Source: Undibacterium sp. (GTDB lineage: Bacteria > Pseudomonadota > Gammaproteobacteria > Burkholderiales > Burkholderiaceae_D). From it: a DNA stretch of 15,541 nt. The notes beneath the pieces were generated by a model, which saw nothing but the letters and a program-made list of their open reading frames with translations, had not been told where the DNA came from and ran no database searches. The DNA lies in NCBI GenBank assembly GCA_019752975.1, contig JAIELM010000317.1:1-15541 (forward strand), read 5' to 3'. A program made the translations under genes and the position numbers. Of the stretch, positions 7,130 to 14,601 are shown piece by piece (the first letter of the stretch is position 1; each line of letters begins with the position of its first letter).

Positions 7130-8290
7130 TCAGCGATATTGCCCGAAAGTGGCAATCTGCATTATCCCGCGATAAAAATAATACGCTATTTTAATTTTCT
7201 GGCGATTGAACCAGCTACGCTTAATTAAGCTCTGTTCATCGATCTGTACCGCATCAAGAATTCCTTGGGATAGATGAGCACTTAATTGTGCTGCAAAATC
7301 ACCATCACGTACTACCAGATTGGCCTCATGATTGATAAACAGGCTCAGTCCATCAATATTAGATGAACCTACCGTTGCCCACTGATCGATCACTGCTACT
7401 TTGGCATGGAGCTTGGCTTTTCTGTATTCGTAAATTTGCACGCCGTGCGCCAAGAGCTTAGGATAATAAGATTGTGCCACAGCGTCTTGCCAAGCGAACT
7501 CACCTACACCGAGTAAAAGACTCACTTTGACACCACGCTTGGCGGCAGAGATTAAGCCATTGCGAATTTTTCGCCCCGGCGCGAAGTAGGGATTGGCTAA
7601 AGTCGCACTAAGCGTCGCGTTGCCTAAGGCTTTCAAATAGGCTTTTTGTATGGTGTTACGATTGCGTAGATTGTCGCGCACGACCAAAGCGGCGGGATTC
7701 GTTAGTTCGATTTGTATTGGGGAAGCAAGACGTAAATCACGCGCCAGACGTAGACGGGTCAAGAGGCGTAATTTTCCCAGTCTCGCCCAAAGGCCGGCAC
7801 TTTCTAAGAAAATTTTTGAAACTAAGTTTCCGCGTATTTGAACCGCAAAATCCCAACGGGGAAACCCACATTCTTCTTCAGAACTATGGTCCGGAAGATA
7901 GTCGTCAATGACATTAATTCCGCCCACATAGGCAATCTCTTGATCAATGACACTGAGTTTTCTGTGCATGCGCGCCAGACCGCGTTTGAACCAAGGATTG
8001 AAGATGCGGCAGGCTACGCCGGCGGTTTCAAATTGCGCTTGATGCTGCTTTGAGAGCGCATTGCCACAGCCCACCCAATCGATAATCACATGGACTTTGA
8101 CGCCGCGTTGTGCGGCTAGACATAAGGAGGTTTGAATTTGTTGTGCGCTACGGTCATCAGCGAAGATATAAGTCTCTAAAAAAATGCTTTGCTTGGCGTT
8201 GTCTATGGCAGTTTTTAGGGAAGCAAAGAACTGTTCGCCATTGTGTAATATTTGGAGTTGATTGCCACCGATATAGTCGAGTTTAGCCAT
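7130..8290 (-). CDS. clsB: Cardiolipin synthase B (phospholipase D superfamily)
   Basis: This enzyme makes cardiolipin at the inner membrane by phosphatidyl transfer between phospholipids. It has 386 residues and two phospholipase-D HKD motifs: His109-x-Lys111-x4-Asp116 followed by VGGIN, and His295-x-Lys297-x4-Asp302 followed by VGSSNID. Both are intact, so it should be active. It lacks the N-terminal membrane helices of ClsA, as expected for the ClsB type. Its ATG overlaps the end of the upstream endonuclease-family gene by eight bases (ATGGCTAA) without a clear Shine-Dalgarno of its own, pointing to translational coupling. E. coli has the same pairing, ybhP next to clsB (ybhO), which supports the assignment. 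Substrate preference (phosphatidylglycerol plus phosphatidylethanolamine, as reported for other Cls classes) cannot be read from sequence. Confidence 0.93.
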   Translation of the reverse strand: MAKLDYIGGNQLQILHNGEQFFASLKTAIDNAKQSIFLETYIFADDRSAQQIQTSLCLAAQRGVKVHVIIDWVGCGNALSKQHQAQFETAGVACRIFNPWFKRGLARMHRKLSVIDQEIAYVGGINVIDDYLPDHSSEEECGFPRWDFAVQIRGNLVSKIFLESAGLWARLGKLRLLTRLRLARDLRLASPIQIELTNPAALVVRDNLRNRNTIQKAYLKALGNATLSATLANPYFAPGRKIRNGLISAAKRGVKVSLLLGVGEFAWQDAVAQSYYPKLLAHGVQIYEYRKAKLHAKVAVIDQWATVGSSNIDGLSLFINHEANLVVRDGDFAAQLSAHLSQGILDAVQIDEQSLIKRSWFNRQKIKIAYYFYRGIMQIATFGQYR

Positions 8291-9104
8291 GATTGCTGGG
8301 TTGATCGTTTAACTTGAGGCTCACACTGATTGGAACATGATCGGATAGTTTATTCCACGGCGTGCCTCGATTGACTTTGGCGTGTTGTACTTGAAACCCG
8401 CGTAAATAAATACGATCTAAACTAAGGCAGGGCATAGCCGCAGGAAAAGTCGGTGCATGCCCGGTTGTTCTATGCAGCCAATTGGCTAAGCCAGATCCAG
8501 ATCCAGATGTGGAAACGGTTTGCGTAAAAGCTTGCTGAGAAAATGCCTCTACTACGCCCAGTTCTTGGTACAAGCATGCGCTTAATTTTTGCCCCCAATC
8601 GTTAAAGTCGCCCGCAATGATTAATGGATGTAGAGGATCTACCTGCTGGTGAATTTGTTCGATTAGGGCATTAATTTGGCGACGACGACTAGACGCGAAT
8701 AAACCCAAATGAATCACAAAGCAATGCAAGTGTGTTTGCCCCAGTTGGACTTGCACATGCAAGATGCCGCGTTGTTCGTAAGCGTGGTCGGATATATCGT
8801 GATTGGTCGAATGGAGTATAGGTAAACGGCTGAGCAGTGCATTGCCATGGTGTCCGTGCTCATAGACGGAGTTCATGCCATAAGCGTGCTGATGGGTGTC
8901 ACCAGCGATAAATTCATGCTGACCATGACTTGGCCAATGGGCGTGGTTTTTGGCATGTAGATCGTGTTGACCCTGTACCTCTTGCAGAAAAATCAGATCC
9001 GCGTCTAAGGATTTAATCGCGGTTTTGAGTTCATGGATGCGGCTGTTGCGCCCAAAGGCGCTGACCCCTTTGTGGATATTGTAGCTAGCGATACGCAGTT
9101 CCAC
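8283..9104 (-). CDS. Endonuclease/exonuclease/phosphatase-family protein, YbhP-like
   Basis: This 273-residue metal-dependent phosphodiesterase-fold protein has the active-site set of the DNase I / exonuclease III / sphingomyelinase superfamily in order: Asn9 (SYNIHKG), Glu42 (LQEVQG), His132 (IHLGLF), Asp166 and Asn168 (AGDFND), Asp230 (LDRIY) and Asp255-His256 (SDH). Its conserved pairing with clsB suggests a phospholipid-related substrate rather than DNA, but this is inference and the E. coli homologue's substrate is not settled to my knowledge. It starts with GTG at 9104, preceded by AAGGGA seven bases upstream; an ATG start would remove the conserved N-terminal strand. There is no signal peptide. 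A triplicated hexamer inside the gene gives a SGSGSG stretch at 200-205, outside the catalytic motifs. Confidence 0.9.
   Translation of the reverse strand: MELRIASYNIHKGVSAFGRNSRIHELKTAIKSLDADLIFLQEVQGQHDLHAKNHAHWPSHGQHEFIAGDTHQHAYGMNSVYEHGHHGNALLSRLPILHSTNHDISDHAYEQRGILHVQVQLGQTHLHCFVIHLGLFASSRRRQINALIEQIHQQVDPLHPLIIAGDFNDWGQKLSACLYQELGVVEAFSQQAFTQTVSTSGSGSGLANWLHRTTGHAPTFPAAMPCLSLDRIYLRGFQVQHAKVNRGTPWNKLSDHVPISVSLKLNDQPSNHG
8491..8508. repeat. In-frame hexamer triplication (CCAGAT x3) in the YbhP-like gene
   Basis: Three exact copies of CCAGAT (plus strand) encode the repeated Ser-Gly pairs of the YbhP-like protein on the minus strand. The unit is a multiple of three, so copy changes would only shorten or lengthen a flexible loop. 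Confidence 0.7.
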
Positions 9105-9132
9105 GATGTAGTCCCTTTTCTCTTTTACTGAG

Positions 9133-9588
9133 TCATTGCTTAGACTGATTTACTCGTTCCCGTAGTTGCAAGATCGCCTCAGCATTGGAAGCGGAAAAAC
9201 ATAGATCAGCGGCCTCATTTATGCTCAACCATTGATAGCGTAAATGTTCGCGTTCAGCCAGTGTAACCGAAATTTCGCGCGGGACACAGAGCCCAAATAC
9301 ATGTTCGGTATTTTGTGTGATCCCTGGCGCGTAGCGATGACGCCATACTGGATAGATTTCGTAGATATTGCTGAGCTGCCAGTCGCTTAATTGATGTTGT
9401 TGACTATCTATGCCAGTTTCTTCTAAGACTTCTCGGTGTGCGGTCAATTCTGGTGTTTCGTCGAGCGTGTCTTTAGAGCCTGTCACGGATTGCCAAAATC
9501 CGGCTTTATCTGCGCGTTCGAGTAGTAGGACGTCTAGTTCAGGAGTGTAAATGACGACCAAGACGGAGATGGGGAGTTTGTGGGGCAT
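9133..9588 (-). CDS. nudB: Dihydroneopterin triphosphate diphosphatase (Nudix), folate synthesis
   Basis: NudB removes pyrophosphate from 7,8-dihydroneopterin triphosphate, an early step of folate biosynthesis. The family opening (ISVLVVIYTPELDVLLLERAD), FWQSVTGS, the Nudix helix REVLEETGI and the later HRYAPGITQNTEH all match E. coli NudB, including the RHRYAPG signature that separates it from generic Nudix enzymes. The Nudix box has one extra residue between its first Gly and Glu (G-x6-E instead of G-x5-E), which I believe is usual in Burkholderiales. From ATG 9588 the protein has 151 residues, matching the family (about 150), with GAGAG ten bases upstream. An upstream in-frame ATG at 9633 (166 residues) has AGAGAA and cannot be excluded. 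It follows aspS, as in relatives. Confidence 0.92.
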   Translation of the reverse strand: MPHKLPISVLVVIYTPELDVLLLERADKAGFWQSVTGSKDTLDETPELTAHREVLEETGIDSQQHQLSDWQLSNIYEIYPVWRHRYAPGITQNTEHVFGLCVPREISVTLAEREHLRYQWLSINEAADLCFSASNAEAILQLRERVNQSKQ

Positions 9589-9679
9589 GTAGGGATGTCT
9601 CTCAGAGTCGCTAAGTATGCAGACAACAGCCATCGTTCTCTGTGCCCTTAGCGCCTCTTCGGTAAAGTATTTCGAGTGC

Positions 9680-11482
9680 TTACACTACTTTCGCTTCGGT
9701 ATTACGTAAGCGAATATGTAATTCCCTTAATTGCTTCTCATCGACCACGGACGGTGCTTGGGTGAGCAAGCATTGCGCACGCTGGGTCTTAGGGAAGGCA
9801 ATCACGTCGCGTATGGATTCGGCGCCTGTCATCATAGTGACGATGCGATCTAGGCCGAAAGCTAAACCACCATGTGGTGGAGCGCCGTATTGCAAGGCAT
9901 CGAGTAAGAAGCCAAATTTTAATTGAGCATCGTCGTCGCTGATTTTCAGGGCACGGAATACTTTGCTTTGGACTTCAGCTCGGTGAATCCGCACGGAACC
10001 GCCGCCCAACTCCCAACCGTTCAAGACCATATCGTAAGCTTTTGCGATGCACTTGCCGGGATCGGTTTCCATCAAGTCTTCATGACCGTCTTTAGGCGCG
10101 GTGAACGGATGGTGGGTGGCTGCCCATCGATCATTTTCTTCGTCGTGTTCAAACATCGGGAAGTCGATCACCCATAGTGGTTTCCAAGTGTCTTCGAATA
10201 GACCATTGGCTTTGCCGAATTCGCTATGGCCGATTTTGACGCGTAAGGCACCGATTGCATCGTTGACGACCTTGGCTTTATCTGCGCCGAAGAAGATTAA
10301 ATCGCCGTCTTGAGCGCCAGTGAGTTCGATAATTTGTGCCAACGCTGCGTCGTGGAGATTCTTGACGATAGGTGATTGCAAACCATCACGCCCTAAGGCT
10401 TTTTCATTGACCTTGATGTAAGCTAAACCTTTAGCGCCGTAGATCGCTACAAAGGGCGTGTAAGCATCGATCTCAGAACGTGGCATTGCGGCGCCACCTG
10501 GTACTAATAAACCGACTACGCGACCATTAGGCATATTCGCCGCGCCGGAGAAGACTTTAAAGTCGACGTCTTTCATGATTTCGGTCAAATCGGTAAACTG
10601 CAATTTTACCCGCATATCTGGTTTGTCAGAGCCATATAAGCCCATGGCTTGTGCGTACTCCATGACGGGGAAGGGATCGGGTAAATCAATGTTCAAGGTA
10701 TTCTCGAATACTATACGCAACATGCCTTCAAACAGATCGCGAATCTCTTGTTCGGACATGAAAGAAGTTTCGCAATCGATTTGGGTAAATTCTGGTTGAC
10801 GATCAGCGCGCAAATCTTCATCGCGGAAGCACTTGACGATTTGGTAGTAGCGATCAAAATTGGCCACCATCAATAATTGTTTAAATAATTGTGGAGATTG
10901 TGGCAGGGCGAAAAAAGTCCCTTCGTTCACACGGGAAGGGACGAGGTAATCGCGTGCGCCTTCGGGGGTGGATTTGGTTAACATCGGTGTTTCAATATCG
11001 ATGAAGCCATTGGCATCCAAAAACTTGCGAACTTCCATCGTTACTTTATAGCGCAGGCGTAAATTATTTTGCATTTGCGGGCGGCGCAAATCCAATACGC
11101 GATGGGTCAAGCGTGTGGTCTCAGATAAATTGTCGTCATCTAATTGAAAGGGCGGCGTGACTGAGGGATTTAATACTTCTAAGTCTTGGCATAGCACTTC
11201 TACTTTGCCTGAATTGAGGTTGGTATTGACTGTCCCATCAGGGCGATGGCGTACCACCCCAGTAACGCGCAAGCAAAATTCATTGCGCACCGATTCGGCG
11301 ATTTTAAATACCTCAGCACGATCTGGATCGCATACTACTTGTACCAGACCTTCGCGGTCACGCAAATCGATAAAAATCACGCCGCCATGATCACGACGAC
11401 GATGTACCCAGCCACACAGGCTGACGGTTTGGCCTAACATTGCTTCAGTAGTGAGACCGCAGTAGTTGCTACGCATGGACAT
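9680..11482 (-). CDS. aspS: Aspartyl-tRNA synthetase, bacterial type, probably non-discriminating (Asp/Asn)
   Basis: This class II synthetase charges tRNA-Asp, and probably tRNA-Asn, with aspartate. It has 600 residues, full length. An N-terminal OB-fold anticodon domain (about 1-110, with [23 protein letters not shown]) is followed by the catalytic core, the bacterial GAD insertion (about 285-430), motif 2 ([19 protein letters not shown] from 218) and motif 3 (GLAFGLDRI from 539). His32 in RRRDHGG and Gly83 in RPDG are the residues reported to mark non-discriminating AspRS in Pseudomonas aeruginosa, where E. coli has Leu and Lys. Such an enzyme makes Asp-tRNA-Asn, which GatCAB then amidates; gatCAB is not in this window. 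Two starts are possible, ATG 11482 and the third codon, 11476; AGGT lies at 11491-11494. It sits between DUF502 and nudB, the usual Burkholderiales order. Confidence 0.97.
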   Translation of the reverse strand: MSMRSNYCGLTTEAMLGQTVSLCGWVHRRRDHGGVIFIDLRDREGLVQVVCDPDRAEVFKIAESVRNEFCLRVTGVVRHRPDGTVNTNLNSGKVEVLCQDLEVLNPSVTPPFQLDDDNLSETTRLTHRVLDLRRPQMQNNLRLRYKVTMEVRKFLDANGFIDIETPMLTKSTPEGARDYLVPSRVNEGTFFALPQSPQLFKQLLMVANFDRYYQIVKCFRDEDLRADRQPEFTQIDCETSFMSEQEIRDLFEGMLRIVFENTLNIDLPDPFPVMEYAQAMGLYGSDKPDMRVKLQFTDLTEIMKDVDFKVFSGAANMPNGRVVGLLVPGGAAMPRSEIDAYTPFVAIYGAKGLAYIKVNEKALGRDGLQSPIVKNLHDAALAQIIELTGAQDGDLIFFGADKAKVVNDAIGALRVKIGHSEFGKANGLFEDTWKPLWVIDFPMFEHDEENDRWAATHHPFTAPKDGHEDLMETDPGKCIAKAYDMVLNGWELGGGSVRIHRAEVQSKVFRALKISDDDAQLKFGFLLDALQYGAPPHGGLAFGLDRIVTMMTGAESIRDVIAFPKTQRAQCLLTQAPSVVDEKQLRELHIRLRNTEAKVV

Positions 11483-11570
11483 AATTTATTACCTGTCTAT
11501 TTTAGAGATTAAAATTTCGCTGAGTTAATTAAGATTCTATTGAGTTACATGTTTGAGCTAGGTCTTCGAA

Positions 11571-12182
11571 TTACATCGTATTCACATCATTGCTCATTTC
11601 TGGCGCCACCACGCCCATAGAAACGACATATTTTAGGGCAGTATCGACACTCATATTCAACTCAATGACATCCTTTTTGGGGACGATTAAGAAGAAACCT
11701 GAGGTTGGGTTAGGGGTAGTTGGGACATACACGCTAATGAATTCGCCTGCTAAGTGTCCAGCCACTTCTGCCGCTGGCGTGCCAGTCAAAAAAGCGATCG
11801 TCCACACGCCCTCACGCGGATATTGTAAGAGCAGTGCTTTGCTAAACGCATTTCCAGATGAGGAAAATAGCGTATCGGAGACTTGCTTGACGCTAGAGTA
11901 AATCGAATTGACGATAGGGATACGATTGAGCAAGGATTCCCAACCGGCGACCACATAATTGCCAATGAAATTTTTCGTCAGTAGTCCAGTGAGGAAAATA
12001 ATCAGAACAGTGAGTATGACGCCAAAACCGGGTAATTTGACCCCTAATAAAGTTTCTGGTCGCCACTGTATCGGCAGAAGTAACAGCGTTTGATCCATAG
12101 TGCTGATGACTGCATGCAGTACCCATAGCGTGATCGCTAGTGGCACTAAAATCAAAAGACCGGTGATGAAATATTTGCGCAT
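11571..12182 (-). CDS. DUF502 family inner-membrane protein
   Basis: This 203-residue protein has two predicted membrane helices (about 5-27 and 53-75) and a soluble C-terminal part. It carries the family's conserved features: MRKYFITGLLILVPLAIT at the start, NRIPIVNSIYSSVKQ at 86-100 and VYVPTTPNPTSGFF at 151-164. Function is unknown; plant relatives are linked to membrane trafficking, which says little here. It is very often encoded directly upstream of aspS in Betaproteobacteria, after the fmdB-like zinc-ribbon gene, as in this window (35-base gap to that gene, 88 to aspS). I see no good Shine-Dalgarno before the ATG, only an A/T-rich stretch, so it may depend on translation of the upstream gene. 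Confidence 0.9.
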   Translation of the reverse strand: MRKYFITGLLILVPLAITLWVLHAVISTMDQTLLLLPIQWRPETLLGVKLPGFGVILTVLIIFLTGLLTKNFIGNYVVAGWESLLNRIPIVNSIYSSVKQVSDTLFSSSGNAFSKALLLQYPREGVWTIAFLTGTPAAEVAGHLAGEFISVYVPTTPNPTSGFFLIVPKKDVIELNMSVDTALKYVVSMGVVAPEMSNDVNTM

Positions 12183-12217
12183 TTAATTTTTAAAAAATAT
12201 GGTGGACATAAATTTAC

Positions 12218-12574
12218 CTATGCAGCACCGCTAGCAGGCGCAGGCGGCGTTGCCGACGTCGTTGATGCTGTTGATGCCGTTGGACTAGTCGCTTCGCTGG
12301 CTGTATTGGTGTTGGCCGCATTGGTGTTGGTTGACGAGGAGCTAGAGGTCGCGTTATCCGCATCACCAGACTTAGCGGTCTTTGCTGTATCGCCACCTCT
12401 AAAATCGGTCACATACCAACCAGAACCTTTTAATTGGAAACCCGCTGCAGTTACTTGCTTTTTGAAGCTTTCTTTATTGCACGCAGGGCAAAGCGTCAAA
12501 GGCTCATCGGACATTTTTTGTAAAACGTCTTTGGCAAAACTACATTCTTCGCAACAGTAAGCATAGATAGGCAT
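12218..12574 (-). CDS. FmdB-family zinc-ribbon protein with low-complexity tail
   Basis: This is a 118-residue protein. Residues 1-60 form the FmdB-type zinc ribbon: it begins MPIYAYCCEEC, with CxxC at Cys8-Cys11 and again at Cys29-Cys32, followed by the conserved KGSGWYVTDFR. The rest (about 65-118) is a Ser/Thr/Ala/Asn/Pro tail built from small duplications, including a 15-base repeat encoding NTNAA and NTNTA, and two TAS units. The family name comes from a putative amidase regulator, but its role in these bacteria is unknown. It heads the DUF502-aspS train. The ATG at 12574 has GGGA about five bases upstream, and a consensus -10 box sits just ahead. The shadow ORF in another frame of the same strand (12214-12396) is a by-product of the tail. 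Confidence 0.9.
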   Translation of the reverse strand: MPIYAYCCEECSFAKDVLQKMSDEPLTLCPACNKESFKKQVTAAGFQLKGSGWYVTDFRGGDTAKTAKSGDADNATSSSSSTNTNAANTNTASEATSPTASTASTTSATPPAPASGAA

Positions 12575-12963
12575 CGTATTCCCAGTAAAAACTTGTAAAA
12601 CTCTGAATTATAACGTTTTATTTGCTAGGCTTGCAGAGTTCGATGCTGGATATTTCAGATAAATTGGACGCGCTCAAAACCGCGCCAGTGATGTTGTCGC
12701 CTCGTCGCGGTGTAATTCATGTTCTTTGTTGGCAGCATTGTATGGCGGATCTGCAATTTTGAGCACAGAGTGTTTCGCAGGCGTACAGTAGTTTGTACAA
12801 ATTTTTTGCTATACCCTAACGGGGAGGGTTTTGTGTAAGTTCACATCCGGTTGATCGTTAAATGGTGAATATTTAAGTTTATTACCGATGCAAGTCATTC
12901 CTTCTGCCGCTATTGTGCCTTCTATATTATTATCACGCTTTAGGCATAGTTCAGGTGAAACTC
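12575..12963. other. Divergent intergenic region between fmdB-like gene and the orphan membrane protein gene
   Basis: These 389 bases hold the fmdB-like promoter (listed separately) and presumably a plus-strand promoter that I could not define. Visible structures are a perfect 10-bp palindrome TTTGTACAAA at 12792-12801, and a 5-bp hairpin ACCCT/AGGGT at 12813-12829 followed by TTTTG, like a weak terminator on the plus strand. There is also a 39-codon plus-strand ORF at 12643-12762 (MLDISDKLDALKTAPVM...) with GCAGAG ahead of its ATG. That ORF is within chance expectation and unrecognised, so it is not called as a gene. The TATATT near 12922 overlaps the alternative upstream start of the next gene. 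Confidence 0.5.
12607..12636 (-). promoter_or_regulatory. Candidate promoter of the fmdB-DUF502-aspS train
   Basis: On the minus strand there is an exact TATAAT at 12607-12612 with CTGCAA (3/6) eighteen bases upstream at 12631-12636. The expected start site near 12600 would give a leader of about 25 bases before the fmdB-like ATG, a natural distance. The -35 is weak, so the call rests on the perfect -10 and its position. Confidence 0.45.
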
Positions 12964-13671
12964 ATGAAATTGTTAAAAATTCTAGCAGGTGTAATGGTCT
13001 TGCTATTGGCGGGTACGGTGCTGGCCGATCCAGACACTTCCAAATCAAAAAGCATGAGCCGAGGGTTTTCTTCAAATAAGTCGACTGCCACCGCGACAAG
13101 CTCTAAACCTAAGAGTAGTTCGTCTTTCGGTAGCTTTGGTCGTCAAACGCCTAGTGCGAACGACAGTACGCGATCGAATTCAGCTGCTAATCGTGATTTG
13201 GCGCGTAGTTCTGCTGAAAAAAATGCTATGCGCAATTATGAGCAAAGACGGCAAGCCACACAGCAAACTCCCTCTGTCAATGGAAACGCATCCCCTTACC
13301 CAAATCAGCAACCTGCTCCCGTGATTGTGCAGCAGCAAGGTAGCAATACTAACGGCGTGTTGACCGGCATATTATTGGGGCAGGCCATGAGTCGCCCACA
13401 CCGTGAATATCCACAGCAGCAAAATGGCGGAAAATTGGAGCCTGTGACGACTGATGGCGAGTTCAAGCAGGGGGCGATTAACGGGGACGGCCAAACTTTA
13501 CCTGCAAGCACTAGGAACGTGAGGTCAAGCGGGTTTCCATGGTTCAGCTTTTTATTTTGGACGGGTTTGATTGTGCTGGTGATTTGGTATGCCAGACATA
13601 AATGGATGCAACGTCAAGCCGCTCAAGCAGCGCAAGCTGAGCAAGTCCATTATTCTTTAGAAAGAGGTTAA
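12964..13671 (+). CDS. Orphan Ser/Asn/Gln-rich protein with signal peptide and C-terminal membrane anchor
   Basis: I do not recognise this 235-residue protein. It has a textbook signal peptide (MKLLKILAGVMVLLLAGTVLA, likely cut before DPDTSKSK), then about 165 residues of low-complexity Ser/Thr/Asn/Gln-rich sequence (SSSSFGSFG at 51-59, QQ-rich near 100-125). A short hydrophobic glycine-spaced patch GVLTGILLGQAM lies at 131-142. One strong membrane helix follows at about 191-210 (FPWFSFLFWTGLIVLVIWYA), then a short basic, Ala/Gln-rich cytoplasmic tail. The predicted topology is therefore a disordered periplasmic part, one anchor and a roughly 25-residue inside tail. The ATG at 12964 is chosen over 12913 because it has AGGTGA five bases upstream and begins exactly at the signal peptide. 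Its stop is two bases before the DUF2491 ATG, so the two are very probably cotranscribed and translationally linked. Confidence 0.85.
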   Translation: MKLLKILAGVMVLLLAGTVLADPDTSKSKSMSRGFSSNKSTATATSSKPKSSSSFGSFGRQTPSANDSTRSNSAANRDLARSSAEKNAMRNYEQRRQATQQTPSVNGNASPYPNQQPAPVIVQQQGSNTNGVLTGILLGQAMSRPHREYPQQQNGGKLEPVTTDGEFKQGAINGDGQTLPASTRNVRSSGFPWFSFLFWTGLIVLVIWYARHKWMQRQAAQAAQAEQVHYSLERG

Positions 13672-13673
13672 TC

Positions 13674-14486
13674 ATGGCATGGAAAGATGCTTGGTCGTAT
13701 GCAAAAAAAATCGTAGGCAATGAGTCTTCAACTAGTAATGAGCATCGCTCAGGAGGTAGAGAGGATGCAGGTTTGCCTTTGAAAGCTCGAATCGGTAGCG
13801 TGGTGCAATTGCAAAAGTCGCCTTTGATTCGTGCACAAACGCAGGGTTCTTTAGTAGAAATGCCGGATGAGAATGAAACCTTAATTTGCGCCATTAGCCG
13901 ATTGAAAACCGACTTGCGCGGTGATCTGTATCGTTACTATTTGAATGTCGGTGATGACAGCGGCAGTCAAACTCAGTCTGAAAAATTTTTGCAGCTATAT
14001 CTAGATGAACACGGCGGGTTAAATGAAATCTTATATTGCAGCCGTTTAACGCGTTTTATTCCCGAGAGTGTGGAAGATCAAGATGCCTTCTTGGGTGAGG
14101 CCGGTTATGGTTTGGGTGACGCTACTTATACCTTGTGGCGCGATCAAATCGCCGATTTAGGCCTAGATGAAAGTAGCTTGCAGGCGGCATTTGGCGATCA
14201 AGATAGCATCGTCTATCAGCGCGATGCCGGTGATGTGGGTCAAGAATTTATTGCGCCATTTCGCGGCGTGGAAAATCGTATCGATAACGCAGCAGGTAGT
14301 TTGGGCTTGAAACAGGAACTTGTTTTTATGCCGTATAGCCGCAAATTAGTTGGCGACCAAAGCGAAATTTTATTAATTAGTACCGAGATTGTAGAGAGTG
14401 CTAATGGAGATAGAAATCAACGTGGAATACACGTCGATTTTATGATAGGAATCGTCATTGAGAACGATAGGTTAGTGGTGCAATAG
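13674..14486 (+). CDS. DUF2491 family protein (YjfK-like)
   Basis: This 270-residue, soluble, acidic protein has no signal peptide or membrane helix. The core LPLKARIGSVVQL (34-46) and the segments GDLYRYYLNVGDD (83-95), FLQLYLDEHGGLNEILYC (105-122) and a C-terminal FMPYSRKL (218-225) fit the DUF2491 pattern as I remember it from E. coli YjfK, which is shorter (about 219 residues). In E. coli yjfK lies beside the PspA-like yjfJ, and here a PspA-like gene follows too, which supports the call. Function is unknown; a role in membrane stress or envelope maintenance with the PspA-like partner is inferred from linkage only. The ATG at 13674 has AAAGAGG upstream. Residues 15-32 are a poorly conserved Ser/Glu-rich linker. 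The stop codon sits inside an 11-mer repeat. Confidence 0.78.
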   Translation: MAWKDAWSYAKKIVGNESSTSNEHRSGGREDAGLPLKARIGSVVQLQKSPLIRAQTQGSLVEMPDENETLICAISRLKTDLRGDLYRYYLNVGDDSGSQTQSEKFLQLYLDEHGGLNEILYCSRLTRFIPESVEDQDAFLGEAGYGLGDATYTLWRDQIADLGLDESSLQAAFGDQDSIVYQRDAGDVGQEFIAPFRGVENRIDNAAGSLGLKQELVFMPYSRKLVGDQSEILLISTEIVESANGDRNQRGIHVDFMIGIVIENDRLVVQ

Positions 14487-14510
14487 TGGCGCAATGTATT
14501 GTGGCGCAAT
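14475..14510. repeat. 11-bp repeat GTGGYGCAATR, three copies, spanning the DUF2491 stop codon
   Basis: Copies lie at 14475-14485 (GTGGTGCAATA), 14486-14496 (GTGGCGCAATG) and 14501-14510 (GTGGCGCAAT). The first two are directly abutting and the TAG stop at 14484-14486 spans their junction. The last codons of the gene (Val-Val-Gln-stop) therefore come from the first unit. Confidence 0.65.
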
Positions 14511-14601
14511 AAATAGCTGGGACGATTTTGCGCATGTCCTCATTGGGAAATTAGTTTTGTAGTCTTCATTCATTTCATTTTTTAAATACGAAGGAAATAT
14601 C

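Noticed and set aside
7120..7155. Longer Hsp15 start at 7155
   Set aside because: It would overlap clsB and add 12 residues ahead of the conserved MRIDKWLWAARFF, while the internal ATG has its own GGAG.
11499..11528. TTAACT-18-TAAAAT promoter-like sequence before aspS
   Set aside because: The predicted start would fall inside the aspS ribosome-binding site, leaving no usable leader, so it is probably chance in an AT-rich spacer.
12834..12847. TGTGTAAGTTCACA as a CRP/Vfr-like site
   Set aside because: The half-sites are separated by four bases instead of the required six.
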